IMG/VR virus record: IMGVR_UViG_3300017752_000010
Span: 1 to 60,069 of that record
Length of the DNA stretch: 60,069 nt
Source of the DNA: a virus
Direction: 5' to 3' (one strand)
In this document: positions 7,763 through 17,200 of the stretch, piece by piece
Layout: each line of letters begins with the position of its first letter
Numbering within the stretch: the stretch's first letter is position 1
The notes under the pieces: model-generated
What the model was told of the DNA's origin: nothing
Database searches by the model: none
What the model saw: only the letters and a program-made list of their open reading frames with translations
Made by a program: the position numbers and the translations under genes

Positions 7763-9904
7763 TTACTGTAGTAAGGAACCTGTAATTAGAACAGTGCCAT
7801 TTACATCTTCAATATTTAGAGTTTGCGAGTTAGTAAATGTAGCACCACCGACTGTTAATTCCAAAGATTGCGGAGAAAGTACTGATGTTGAAGATACTAG
7901 TCTCCATTCAGCATATCTGTACGCACCATCTGAATCAAGAGTATTATTTCCAACTTTTGCTGAGTGTTGAACAATATTTAAATTTGATCTTTCAGCAGAA
8001 CTCATACTTAAAGCTTTTGCTTGAGCAGTTGGATCATCAATAAGTGTAGCATCTAGATAGTAAAGCTCTGCAGCTTGCCTACCAGCAAATACTCTTCCTT
8101 TTTCTTGTTGTTTATTAGAAATTTCGATTACAATACCATGAAAATCTGCATCCGAATCAGAATCATGTGGTCTTGGAAGACCAATGTATCTATGTCTATT
8201 ATCGCCTTCAGCTAATGTTAGACCAGATCCATCTGAGTCACCAGTCGATTGAAGGTAAATTTGCATTCCAAAAAGGTCTGAATCGTGTTCAGAATCATAA
8301 CTAACTTTTACAGTATTAAATCCTGCATTACCTAAATCTCCGCCTACATGTGTTTCAGTACCAATAGTTACACCACCATTACCAATTAATCCTTCACTAT
8401 CAGAAATAACAGTTTGTAGCCAACCAAATTCAGTTTTGTTATGAAGAAGATTATAAATCTTCTCAGCAATGGTAGCGTTAGTATCACCAGCTACTAGATT
8501 TAACCTTGAGTCGGTGTCGTCTGAATCTCTATTTTTACCTGGTCCGTAAGGAACATTTAAAGTAAGATTTCCAGCAGGAATTGCAGATGGATCAGCAACT
8601 CCACCACGTCCATACATATTCACTGTAATGATATGTGTTTCTGAATCAACAGCATCAAATCTTGGATTTTTGTTAAATCTATCATCAACCCAAAGAGAAC
8701 CATTATCTACATCAAAACTAGGTGGTGTATTACCAACAACAGCAACGGCGTTCAAAGCAATAATTTCTTCTTCACCAGTAAAATCAGCTGGTCTTAATTT
8801 AAATTTATTAACAAAAGATTGATTGAATTGTTCTTGCGAAACTCCACCAATTAAACCAGTCATATTTTTTAGAACTACTGATTTTCTACCAAACAATAAA
8901 CTATTGCTTATTGAATCAATACCATTTGTTGTTGTATTTAAAGTTTCTCCGATGGATGCAACTCTTGGCGTTGTCTGATCTTCACCAACTGCAACAAATG
9001 TTATTTCAATTCTTGATGCTACACTTCCTTGATCTGAGTCTCTTGTAAAGAAGAAAGTATCGCTATCATTTGGAATAAATTTATACAAAGGTGTAATTGC
9101 TTGATCTACATAGCTTGTAAATGCGAAAGAAGCCTCGACTTCTAGAAGTTTATCACCACCATAAATATACACAATAGATTTATCTACAGAGTCAAGTTCA
9201 GCTTTTACTGTAGAGTCAAGAGATGAAAGCGCAGAATTTGTATTGACAGCATCTCTAATAGCTTTTGCAATTCCTTCTTTTTCAAAATCAGAATCAGCGG
9301 AAATACTAAATTGAATATCGACTACACCACCACCGAATGCTCCACCACCTGCTGCATTCACAGGAGAAATATCTGCATCTACTGTACCATCACTATCATG
9401 TAGAACTCGTTTAGATCTATTAGAGATTGCTAAAGAGGCATACGCATCTGAGTCAAGATTGCGGTGACGGGCTGCAATAGGTGAACTGCTTGGATAGGTA
9501 AAAGCAGCATTAGTAAGCGGTCTTTCGCCTGCATCAGAATCAAGTAAATAACTTTGACGAATTCTAAGTGAGATATTGTTACCAGCTTCGTCTGAATCTA
9601 AAAGTCTGCGAGCAATAACTCTAATCTGTGCACCATTTTGAAACTGCTGACCTGAGATTGAAGAACCTACTAGTCTATTTGCAGGAACATCTCCTGTTTT
9701 AGTAACAATCAATACATCAGAAGTACCATCCGAATCTCTTGTAACAGAAGGTCGTTTAGTATACAACTTTCTGTTAGACAAGTTAATCGCAATTTCGCCT
9801 TCTTCGATCTGATCAGTTTGAGGCTGACCTTCAGCATTTAAACCACTTGATTGAGATCTTCTATGTTGGTATACCGGTCTACCGTTACTAAAATTAATTG
9901 CCAT
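7763..9904 (-). CDS. Large DSD-rich appendage protein (713 aa)
   Basis: The 713-aa protein begins MAINFSNG with a YQHRR patch, then a predicted beta-rich body. By eye about sixteen DSD or DSE tripeptides are spread through it, including RDSDG, LLDSDE, HDSDSDAD and GDSDGSG contexts, usually next to Gly, Asn or Thr as in surface loops. An EGEIAINLSNRKLY segment near residue 37 resembles N-terminal attachment motifs of phage tail-fibre-like proteins. It is probably a fibre or baseplate appendage. The exact T4 counterpart is not recognisable. Confidence 0.65.
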   Translation of the reverse strand: MAINFSNGRPVYQHRRSQSSGLNAEGQPQTDQIEEGEIAINLSNRKLYTKRPSVTRDSDGTSDVLIVTKTGDVPANRLVGSSISGQQFQNGAQIRVIARRLLDSDEAGNNISLRIRQSYLLDSDAGERPLTNAAFTYPSSSPIAARHRNLDSDAYASLAISNRSKRVLHDSDGTVDADISPVNAAGGGAFGGGVVDIQFSISADSDFEKEGIAKAIRDAVNTNSALSSLDSTVKAELDSVDKSIVYIYGGDKLLEVEASFAFTSYVDQAITPLYKFIPNDSDTFFFTRDSDQGSVASRIEITFVAVGEDQTTPRVASIGETLNTTTNGIDSISNSLLFGRKSVVLKNMTGLIGGVSQEQFNQSFVNKFKLRPADFTGEEEIIALNAVAVVGNTPPSFDVDNGSLWVDDRFNKNPRFDAVDSETHIITVNMYGRGGVADPSAIPAGNLTLNVPYGPGKNRDSDDTDSRLNLVAGDTNATIAEKIYNLLHNKTEFGWLQTVISDSEGLIGNGGVTIGTETHVGGDLGNAGFNTVKVSYDSEHDSDLFGMQIYLQSTGDSDGSGLTLAEGDNRHRYIGLPRPHDSDSDADFHGIVIEISNKQQEKGRVFAGRQAAELYYLDATLIDDPTAQAKALSMSSAERSNLNIVQHSAKVGNNTLDSDGAYRYAEWRLVSSTSVLSPQSLELTVGGATFTNSQTLNIEDVNGTVLITGSLLQ

Positions 9905-9908
9905 TGTT

Positions 9909-11273
9909 TTATCCTAAGTATTGAATGACTGCTGAGCCAATAAATGGTTTTTCAGAGAAAATCAGAATATTGCCACTATCATCTACTATATTTGTTACTG
10001 TAATTTCTTTATACATATCATCTACATCTGCAAAACCAGTGTAACCATCACCGCTATAACCAGCTGTATTCGATCCGGCTGCAGCACCTTGGCTGCCCCA
10101 AACTGTTTTAAATCTAACTGCTTTTGCAGTTTCTGAATCAGATTCGTTATCAATTGCATTGTACAATTGAGTTCTAATTACATCAAGGAATTCTGTAGTT
10201 ACTGCAGCTGTATTATCTGTTTGATAAGATCTTTTGTAAATTTTAAAATTCATTAATTTGGTTACTGATTCAAAATCTCTTTGGCTACCAGATGTACCTT
10301 TTGTAATAGGTAATACATAATACCCATTAGCAACTTCAGTAGAACCATCAACTGTAAGTGCTGAAGAAAGCTGATGCCACTGTTCTGAATCCCATGAGTC
10401 TTGATAAGTTGTTGTTACAGTCGAAGACGATAATCTTACATCAGATGTGTTAAACACCCAACCAATATCGTGACCGCAGTAAACAAATTCGTATATGGTA
10501 CTGTTTGTTCTTAGTTTTACTGGAGAAGAAGCATATCCTCCTGATACAATAGTTCCACCAAAGTTAATGTTATAATCTAAGAAGCCTTCAGAGTCTACAA
10601 CTTTTTTAGCAGAGCAATTTTGGAAAGAACCATTATAGTCTCTTATTTTTGTATGATTAGAATTAGGATATGTTAGACCATTTCCTGATGTGGCTTGAGA
10701 CCATTCAACTCTTTGATCGCTATCTGCAAATTTATAAGGCGATGTCCAAACATTTATTTCTTTACCATTTGATATCGATTCGCGAGATTCACGAATCCTA
10801 ATAACATCACCAATTTCTGCAAGTGGGAGAACAAGATTAACTCTTCTTACGCTCTCAACACCACTTAGATCAACATCAATTTGTTCACCTCTAGAAAGAA
10901 AATACATTTCAGAATCTAAATAGAGATCTGGAATTCCATCACCATCAGAATCAGCAAAGATCTTAAAACCAGTTTCAGAATCAAAGAATCTAGTGCCAGC
11001 ACCCTGATTATCTGAATCTATACCAGTTGTTCTAAATCCAACTCTTTGAAACTTTCCAGTTCCATGAAGTTCACCTACTCTATATTCGAATTCACCGAAG
11101 TTTCTACGATATCCGTAATAAGGTTGTGTGTTATCTGTACCAACTGGATTATCACCAAAGTTTTGATATACATCAGCAATAAGGTCATTTATCTTTGCAC
11201 CACCTTTACGAGCTGAATCACCAGTGCCAGAGTCTGGCGAAAGGCCGAGGTTAATTAAATCACGAGTTCCCAT
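9909..11273 (-). CDS. DSD-rich appendage protein with calcium-loop motif (454 aa)
   Basis: The N-terminus has the pattern LGLSPDSGTGDSARKGG followed by KINDLIADVYQNFG, which matches a motif (GDxxR-K-N-NF) recurring in T4-like phage structural proteins and also present in the 280-aa protein at 13194. Residues 108-122 contain DSDGDGIPD followed by LYLDSE, a near-ideal thrombospondin-type-3/EF-like calcium loop. Several other DSD/DSE tripeptides occur. Likely a trimeric or multimeric fibre/appendage component between gp15 and the 713-aa protein. Confidence 0.65.
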   Translation of the reverse strand: MGTRDLINLGLSPDSGTGDSARKGGAKINDLIADVYQNFGDNPVGTDNTQPYYGYRRNFGEFEYRVGELHGTGKFQRVGFRTTGIDSDNQGAGTRFFDSETGFKIFADSDGDGIPDLYLDSEMYFLSRGEQIDVDLSGVESVRRVNLVLPLAEIGDVIRIRESRESISNGKEINVWTSPYKFADSDQRVEWSQATSGNGLTYPNSNHTKIRDYNGSFQNCSAKKVVDSEGFLDYNINFGGTIVSGGYASSPVKLRTNSTIYEFVYCGHDIGWVFNTSDVRLSSSTVTTTYQDSWDSEQWHQLSSALTVDGSTEVANGYYVLPITKGTSGSQRDFESVTKLMNFKIYKRSYQTDNTAAVTTEFLDVIRTQLYNAIDNESDSETAKAVRFKTVWGSQGAAAGSNTAGYSGDGYTGFADVDDMYKEITVTNIVDDSGNILIFSEKPFIGSAVIQYLG

Positions 11274-11277
11274 AGTT

Positions 11278-11285
11278 TATTTATT
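11278..11285 (-). promoter_or_regulatory. AATAAATA motif between Shine-Dalgarno and ATG
   Basis: The minus strand reads AAGG-AATAAATA-AACT-ATG before the 454-aa gene. This is the same arrangement as before the 213-aa gene at 6767, suggesting a reusable initiation or late-promoter cassette. Confidence 0.3.
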
Positions 11286-11290
11286 CCTTA

Positions 11291-12145
11291 CTATAAATTA
11301 ATATCTCTAATAATCTTAACAATATTTCCATCAGAATCGCTAAGGTTAATAACTCTAGGACTATACTGACTATCTGAATCAAGGATAGCTGATGCATCTT
11401 CTGTAAAAGCAAAACCAACTTCACTTCCTATAAGATCACTATCACCTCTTCGCAAAGCATATAAGTTTTGTCTATCAGAATCTGTAGATCCTGGTGTGGC
11501 AATTGCTGCTCTTGAATCGAAAATTACTGTAGTGTTTGCAACTGGACCAGAAATAAAGACTTTACTATCAAATTCAAGTTGCCATTCAATTGTTCTTCTA
11601 CCTGCAATCTCTCCAACCCAGTCATCTGTCCAAGTAGCTGCTGTAAGAGTAATCGGCATATCAAAATCATTTGTAGGTACCGGTGTATCTGAATCAGCAT
11701 CAGCTGGAAAATGTCTAACTTTTACGGTATACGCTGGCTGAAAGAAAGGTAAAATCTGTTCTATAATCTGCCATCCATCATTTAAGTTTTTTGTTTCAAT
11801 GTATAAAGAGAATGAAAGATTATATGGAACAGGAGTCTTGATGTTTTGTCTTCTGCCTTTAGAATCTGGTGTGCGAATAAAATCTTGCTTACTAGTAAGT
11901 TTTCTATTTACATCATAGTTCATTGCAACTAGTTCATAAGACATTCTTGGAAGAAGTTTTTCAAACATCTCTTCTTCAGGTTTAAATTGTTTTTGAGCTT
12001 CAAGCCATTTTGCTCTTGGTCCATACGCAATAGGAACAGGAACTAATTTCCCATCTCTTCTTTTCAAAACAATATTATTAAAGAGACTACCAAAGACTGC
12101 AGTTGCGTTCTTAATAGTTTCGTGATAAAAGTGACGACCAATCAT
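11291..12145 (-). CDS. 15: Tail sheath stabiliser and completion protein gp15-like
   Basis: The 284-aa protein matches T4 gp15 as I know it (272 aa): an N-terminal HFYHETIKNATAVFG, then LFNNIVLKRR, PIAYGPRAKW, LPRMSYELVAMNYD and the strongly conserved IIEQILPFFQPAY, followed by a RRTIEWQLEF strand. gp15 caps the contracted-tail sheath and joins the tail to the neck. It follows the gp14-like gene, as in T4. Several DSD tripeptides lie in regions with no counterpart in T4, for instance ADADSDTP and the C-terminal third. Confidence 0.88.
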   Translation of the reverse strand: MIGRHFYHETIKNATAVFGSLFNNIVLKRRDGKLVPVPIAYGPRAKWLEAQKQFKPEEEMFEKLLPRMSYELVAMNYDVNRKLTSKQDFIRTPDSKGRRQNIKTPVPYNLSFSLYIETKNLNDGWQIIEQILPFFQPAYTVKVRHFPADADSDTPVPTNDFDMPITLTAATWTDDWVGEIAGRRTIEWQLEFDSKVFISGPVANTTVIFDSRAAIATPGSTDSDRQNLYALRRGDSDLIGSEVGFAFTEDASAILDSDSQYSPRVINLSDSDGNIVKIIRDINL

Positions 12146-13194
12146 TAAATATCATCCAAATTTCTAATTCCAGGCACTTTGTGTGCTCTTGCTGTATAGT
12201 CATCAGTTAGATTTTTAGGTCTTTCGACAACATTACCTTCATAATCAGTTACTTCTTGTTCTTCAGCTTGTTGTTCAATTACTGTGTTATCAGCCCAAGA
12301 ATCAAGTATCGCATCACTATCTGTAATATCTATTGCTTTTGTTTCAGAATCAGTAAATGAAATACCTGCTTTGGCTTTTGAAACAATTTCATCAGTTGAT
12401 GTAAGTTCATTTCCAACATTATCGTAAGAAACTGCAGTTGGGTTAAACTCAAGATCTTCACCAGAAAGTTCGAACAGTTTACAGTGTAATTTATACTGAT
12501 AGTTATCGCCTAACTGATAAAATGCCCCATCATGGAAAGTAGTAACACGTAAAATCTCAAACACTTTAGGTACATACTGTTTTTTATTTTGTGCTGATCT
12601 ACCAAATGGTATTACAATTAAATCACCTTCAAGTGGTCTTGAACGAGCATATTTAGAAAGCAAAACTTCGTAACTATCAGAATCAGCAGATCTTTGTTCC
12701 AATGTAACTCTGTAATCAGAATCTATGTTTTCAAAATTATTGATTGCAACGTTCATAATAACTTCTTCACGGAATTCAATACCGTACTGAGTCATTACAT
12801 CGCCTTCACCTTCAAATCCAGCAGCGGCAGCAAGTAACATATCACATTGAAAACCTTGATCAAAAACAGATTCAGGTCTTTCGTTCCAAATATCATCAGT
12901 ATAATCAGATGCTCTTGGCATATACCTTACAGTAATACCATTAACATTAATAGATTCTCTAATGAGGTTTTGAACTAATCTTTGTTCATTAGTTGAAAAT
13001 CTGGCTGAATTACCAAATTGATTAATGTAACCATCAATATATGTATTTTTAATTCCAGCAGAAAGAGCATAGTCTCTATTTACTTTTTGAATAGATCTAT
13101 TTAAGTTTTCGCCAAATTCAGAGTCATTGTCGCTATCGCCATCAAAGCCGCTAGATGCAATAGTAAATCCTGAATAATTGTTTGTTATAGTCAT
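12145..13194 (-). CDS. 14: Neck protein gp14-like
   Basis: The 349-aa protein is longer than T4 gp14 (256 aa) but shares its landmarks: ESINVNGITVRYMPR, a YGIEFREEVIM segment, EGDLIVIPFGRS, VFEILRVTTFHDGAFYQLG, and KLFELSGEDLEFNP. gp14 with gp13 forms the collar that closes the filled head and binds the tail. The extra length comes from an N-terminal DSDNDSE-bearing extension, an internal ADSDSYEV insertion and a longer acidic C-terminus. It abuts gp15 at its 3' end and the 280-aa protein at its 5' end. Confidence 0.85.
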   Translation of the reverse strand: MTITNNYSGFTIASSGFDGDSDNDSEFGENLNRSIQKVNRDYALSAGIKNTYIDGYINQFGNSARFSTNEQRLVQNLIRESINVNGITVRYMPRASDYTDDIWNERPESVFDQGFQCDMLLAAAAGFEGEGDVMTQYGIEFREEVIMNVAINNFENIDSDYRVTLEQRSADSDSYEVLLSKYARSRPLEGDLIVIPFGRSAQNKKQYVPKVFEILRVTTFHDGAFYQLGDNYQYKLHCKLFELSGEDLEFNPTAVSYDNVGNELTSTDEIVSKAKAGISFTDSETKAIDITDSDAILDSWADNTVIEQQAEEQEVTDYEGNVVERPKNLTDDYTARAHKVPGIRNLDDI

Positions 13195-14036
13195 TAACCA
13201 TAATACCCGGCGTCGTACCCTACTCTTACAAGTCTTGCCATAATTTCTGCAAATGCATCTTCTATATTATCAGCATCAATTCTAAAAGAAGAAGCTGTAT
13301 CACCTTCAATGGCGTTAAAATCACTATATAGTAATCTTTGATTTGCAGCAGACAATTTAGATGATTGAGTTCCAGCTTGTAATCTTGCTAATGCTCCATC
13401 AAAGTCAAGTCTAAGATTTTGTGGAGAAAATTCATTTTGAACTTTCAATAAACCATCAGAGCCAACTCTTAAATAGGCAGGAGCAGAAATACCATATTCA
13501 CCGTTTCTAACATTAATAGTATTAATATCAATACGACCAGATGGATTTGATCTAGAGAATTTATCTCTAAAGCTTTGTCTACTTTGGCTTGGAATATTTG
13601 TTGATAGAATTACAACATCACCTTCACTTAGATTTTTAAATGCATCAGAATCAAGACCGCCAGATATACCTCTTTTTGTAAAAGTTGTATCGCTATCCCA
13701 TTGAATTTGATCAGAAGATTTAACACCAAGAATTCTAAAATCACTATCGCCTGTAGGTCTTTCAAGTCTCTGCAAACGTCTGTTTTTATCGGAGTCTGTG
13801 GCATAAACTGCTTCCATAAAATTACCAACTTTAATAAAAGCGGTACGAAGCGGATCTCCAGTGTTTGAGTTTGGAGAATTACCGATATTAATCCTTACGT
13901 TATTTTTTACTCTACGGTCTGCAGCATTAAACGAAACTTCAGTTCCACCGTCATTTAATACAGGAGCTGTACCAACTTCGTCTACACCATCACCATAGTT
14001 TGGTTTTAAAATATCACTTAGATTACGATTTGTCAT
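13194..14036 (-). CDS. Structural protein of the neck/appendage module (280 aa)
   Basis: The 280-aa protein contains IGNSPNSNTGDPLRTAF followed by KVGNFMEAVYAT at about residues 51-80, a motif typical of T4-like virion appendage proteins. The C-terminal IEDAFAEIMARLVRVGYDAGYYG is compact and aromatic. By position just before gp14 it would correspond to gp13, but I see no convincing gp13 similarity. Four or so DSD tripeptides occur. Called structural by motif and context. Confidence 0.6.
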   Translation of the reverse strand: MTNRNLSDILKPNYGDGVDEVGTAPVLNDGGTEVSFNAADRRVKNNVRINIGNSPNSNTGDPLRTAFIKVGNFMEAVYATDSDKNRRLQRLERPTGDSDFRILGVKSSDQIQWDSDTTFTKRGISGGLDSDAFKNLSEGDVVILSTNIPSQSRQSFRDKFSRSNPSGRIDINTINVRNGEYGISAPAYLRVGSDGLLKVQNEFSPQNLRLDFDGALARLQAGTQSSKLSAANQRLLYSDFNAIEGDTASSFRIDADNIEDAFAEIMARLVRVGYDAGYYG

Positions 14037-14226
14037 TTGTAATTCCTAATAGGAGACTTTCAATTCTTTGAAGAGCATCTTGAACTTCTTCTTGTTTTTC
14101 TTCTAGTCTCAAAAGCCTTTCTTCTTTTTGTTTTTCTTGCAGCTTTTTATTTTTTGCTGCTGTATAATCTGCTCTATTAACATTTAATATAGCACCGCTT
14201 TTTTCATTACGAATATAGTTTCTCAT
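14023..14226 (-). CDS. Small coiled-coil protein (67 aa)
   Basis: The protein begins MRNYIRNEKSGAILN and then forms a charged, heptad-like helix rich in Glu, Lys and Gln (EEKQEEVQDALQRIESLLL). The start ATG overlaps the stop of the 2063-aa gene (TAATG) and the end overlaps the next ATG, so it is translated within the structural operon. It may be a small assembly or baseplate-associated helix; no specific function is known to me. Confidence 0.65.
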   Translation of the reverse strand: MRNYIRNEKSGAILNVNRADYTAAKNKKLQEKQKEERLLRLEEKQEEVQDALQRIESLLLGITNDKS

Positions 14227-17200
14227 TATATTACCGCAATAATTCTCAGATCTTTAATTGCAGGTATAAAAGATTCGTTTTGCACTTTAAAGATGATCTT
14301 AATTTTAAAGGCTTCAAACTCTTCAGCAACTTCTTCGATAAGAGAGTACTCTACAAAATCAGAAGAAGATGGGAAACTATCAAAGTTTGTTTCATTTACG
14401 GCTTGATTTCGCGGAAATGTCTGCCAATCAAAATCTTCGAATGGCGTATTATCACCAACTGGTCTGGCTTTATATTGAACAATTAGTTCACTACCAGGTT
14501 CCATATCAGCATCAAAGAGTACTTTTAGCTGATTTGCTGGTACTTCAAGTTCAACTTCATTAGTGATATATTGAGCAAACTCTTTATTATTCTGCACAGC
14601 AGCAATGTAAGAAATAAACTCATTGTGAACGTTTTCACTATCAGCAACTGTAACTTGAGTTGTTGTAAAGCCAGTTTCTAATTCTGAATCAGTAATAAAG
14701 TCTCCAACTACATATTTTTCAGTAAACATGGTTGACATAGCATCTACTCTAACAATTGGTGAAAGATACTCATTAGTATTAGTAAAGGTCAGTTTGTTTT
14801 CAAAATCAGATGTATTGGTTTTGTTCAAAGTGTTTTGAACTATCTGAGGGAAGTTAAAATCTACGAATTCATCAACATCAGCTTCAGCAAAATCTGTTTT
14901 AATATTTGGATTTTGATAATAGATAGAGTTCGTGTTATAACCATACTTGTTAGAAGCTGGTCTCACATCTACAATAGAACCACTTGTTGTTTTAATTTCT
15001 GAAGTAGCATTAGTTCCATCAAAAAGAACAGGTGAAATGTTAGTTTTCACTCTATCAAACTGAATATTAGAAGTAGCTACTGTATTAGTACCACCACCTT
15101 TACCAGCTTTAACACCTTTTCTCCAAGATACATAACTTTGTTCTGAATCAGCTTCACTCAAATCGATAAAGTATGAATCTTTAGTAGCATATTTCACATT
15201 GTGAGTTTTACCAGAAGCTGTACTTGTAAGATTTGATATTCCATCTACATTGTTAATCAAAGTAACTGGTATACCGTTTAAGTTTGACGCAGAATTAAAT
15301 CTAGCGTCTTCTGAATCATTAGATGATGGGAAAAGATTATTTCCTTGAGCACCTAGAATTCTTACTTGGTGTGTATCATTAGGACCATACATACCATGGT
15401 TTTCGTGATATACTTTTACAAAGTGAGAATTTTCAAATGTTTCTAGTGCAAGACCATCATAAGTTTGACCAATTGGATTTGCATAGAAGTTATTTGTATC
15501 TTTAAACGTAATACTAGCATCTTCAGTACCAAAGTTTGCTCTATATACTTTAAACTTCATATCTCTATTTTGATCTGCAGTCCATGTCGAATTGTTTTGC
15601 GACTTAAAGAAAGAACCATAATAACCACCAACGTTTGGTTGTTGATCAATTTTACCGCCAGTGATTACATCATTTTGACCTTGTACAGCTGTCCATGCAG
15701 TTGTTTTATCAGAAGGAGTAAGTAGAACAATACAATATTCTTTGTATGCTTCAATGTAGCATGGAGCATCAAATCTAAAGTTAGTTTCAACTGTTGGTGT
15801 AGTTAAGTTTTCATTTGATTTAGACACTGTAACTCGAGAATTAGCAATAATTTCTGGTCCAGGATAGCCATTAATCATGTTTCTAATTTGACACTGTACT
15901 TGATTTTGAAGATCTCTTGTATCCACAAATCCAAGCCATACATCAACTGAAGTAATGAATGAGCCAGTTCTTCTTGGAGCATCTATGTTTGGATCAAAGT
16001 TATTTGGATTAGAACCAGCATCTAAAGGAAGAGTGAATGCTTGTGCAATCGGATCTTCATACTTAGCAGTAGTGCTTTCTACTCTGGAAACATTAGTTGA
16101 ATTTCTAGCAATTGTAACATTGTTTCGAATAGTTTGTGCTCTAACTGATACCATTTCACCTACATCGAAATATCCTCTTGATGTGAATGAGCCGGCTGCA
16201 AAAGTTGTATTTGCTCCATCTAAATCAGTAATAATAAATCTTTTCACACCAGTCTTAAATGTATTAGCTGGAATAGTAAATCTTCCACGAAGTTCACCAA
16301 TATTATCTGAAGTCAAAGATCCAAGAGCTCCATATTCTCTTGTAGTTGCTGTTGGATCAAAAGGAGTCTGCTGTACAAATCTAGTAACATCAACACCATC
16401 AAATTCTACTTTCAAGGGAACATTTGGTCTCATTCCTTGCACATCAAATTTTACAGTAATTGAACGCATGAAAGCATCATCAATTGCTCTTACTTCTTTT
16501 GTTCTAAACTCTGTTTTGATAGTTCTTTCATCAGCAAAGCTAGCTCTTGTAGTGTTAATCTTTTTACCAGCTCTAATTTTTTGAGTGATTTTAACACGTT
16601 GACGACTACCTTGAGAATTTGTAAATTTAACAACTCCAAATTTTCTTCTAACAGCAGCTCTTGAAATATCTTCGCGGGACCTAAACATATAAGATGTTGA
16701 AGTTTTTGTAGTTCCAGCCCACTGATAAGATGTAGATTCTTTAGCAGAACCAGCAACTTGAGTTGAAGTAGAGCGCAAATTGTTAAACACTGATTCTGGA
16801 ACAGATTCAATACCACCACCAAAGGATGTTCTATCAACTACGTGACCACTAACTACTCTACGACTATCATCTTTCCAATAATCTTGAGGAGGATCTAAAT
16901 TTAAATCGCCTGCATAAATCCATGTGTTATACGGATTAATTCGAATAGTTTCAGAAGCAAACGTTTGAGATAAGACTTCTTCTTGATCATATGATTTAAC
17001 AATATAACCAGGAGTTTGATTCAAGTAATACTCATCAATATTTGTACCATTATCTACTTTTTGAACATTAAAGAATGAATCTACTGAAAGAGGATATAAA
17101 GTTTTCTGTTGCGAATCAATAGATGCTCTAAAGTTTGGATCTCCAAAGTCTGATCTTGCGTTCTCATCAGAAAAATCATCAACAATAAATCCGGATTTTG

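Noticed and set aside
15955-16584. 209-aa open frame on the plus strand
   Set aside because: It is antisense within the 2063-aa DUF4815 gene, has no ribosome site or neighbours on that strand, and its composition mirrors the real gene.
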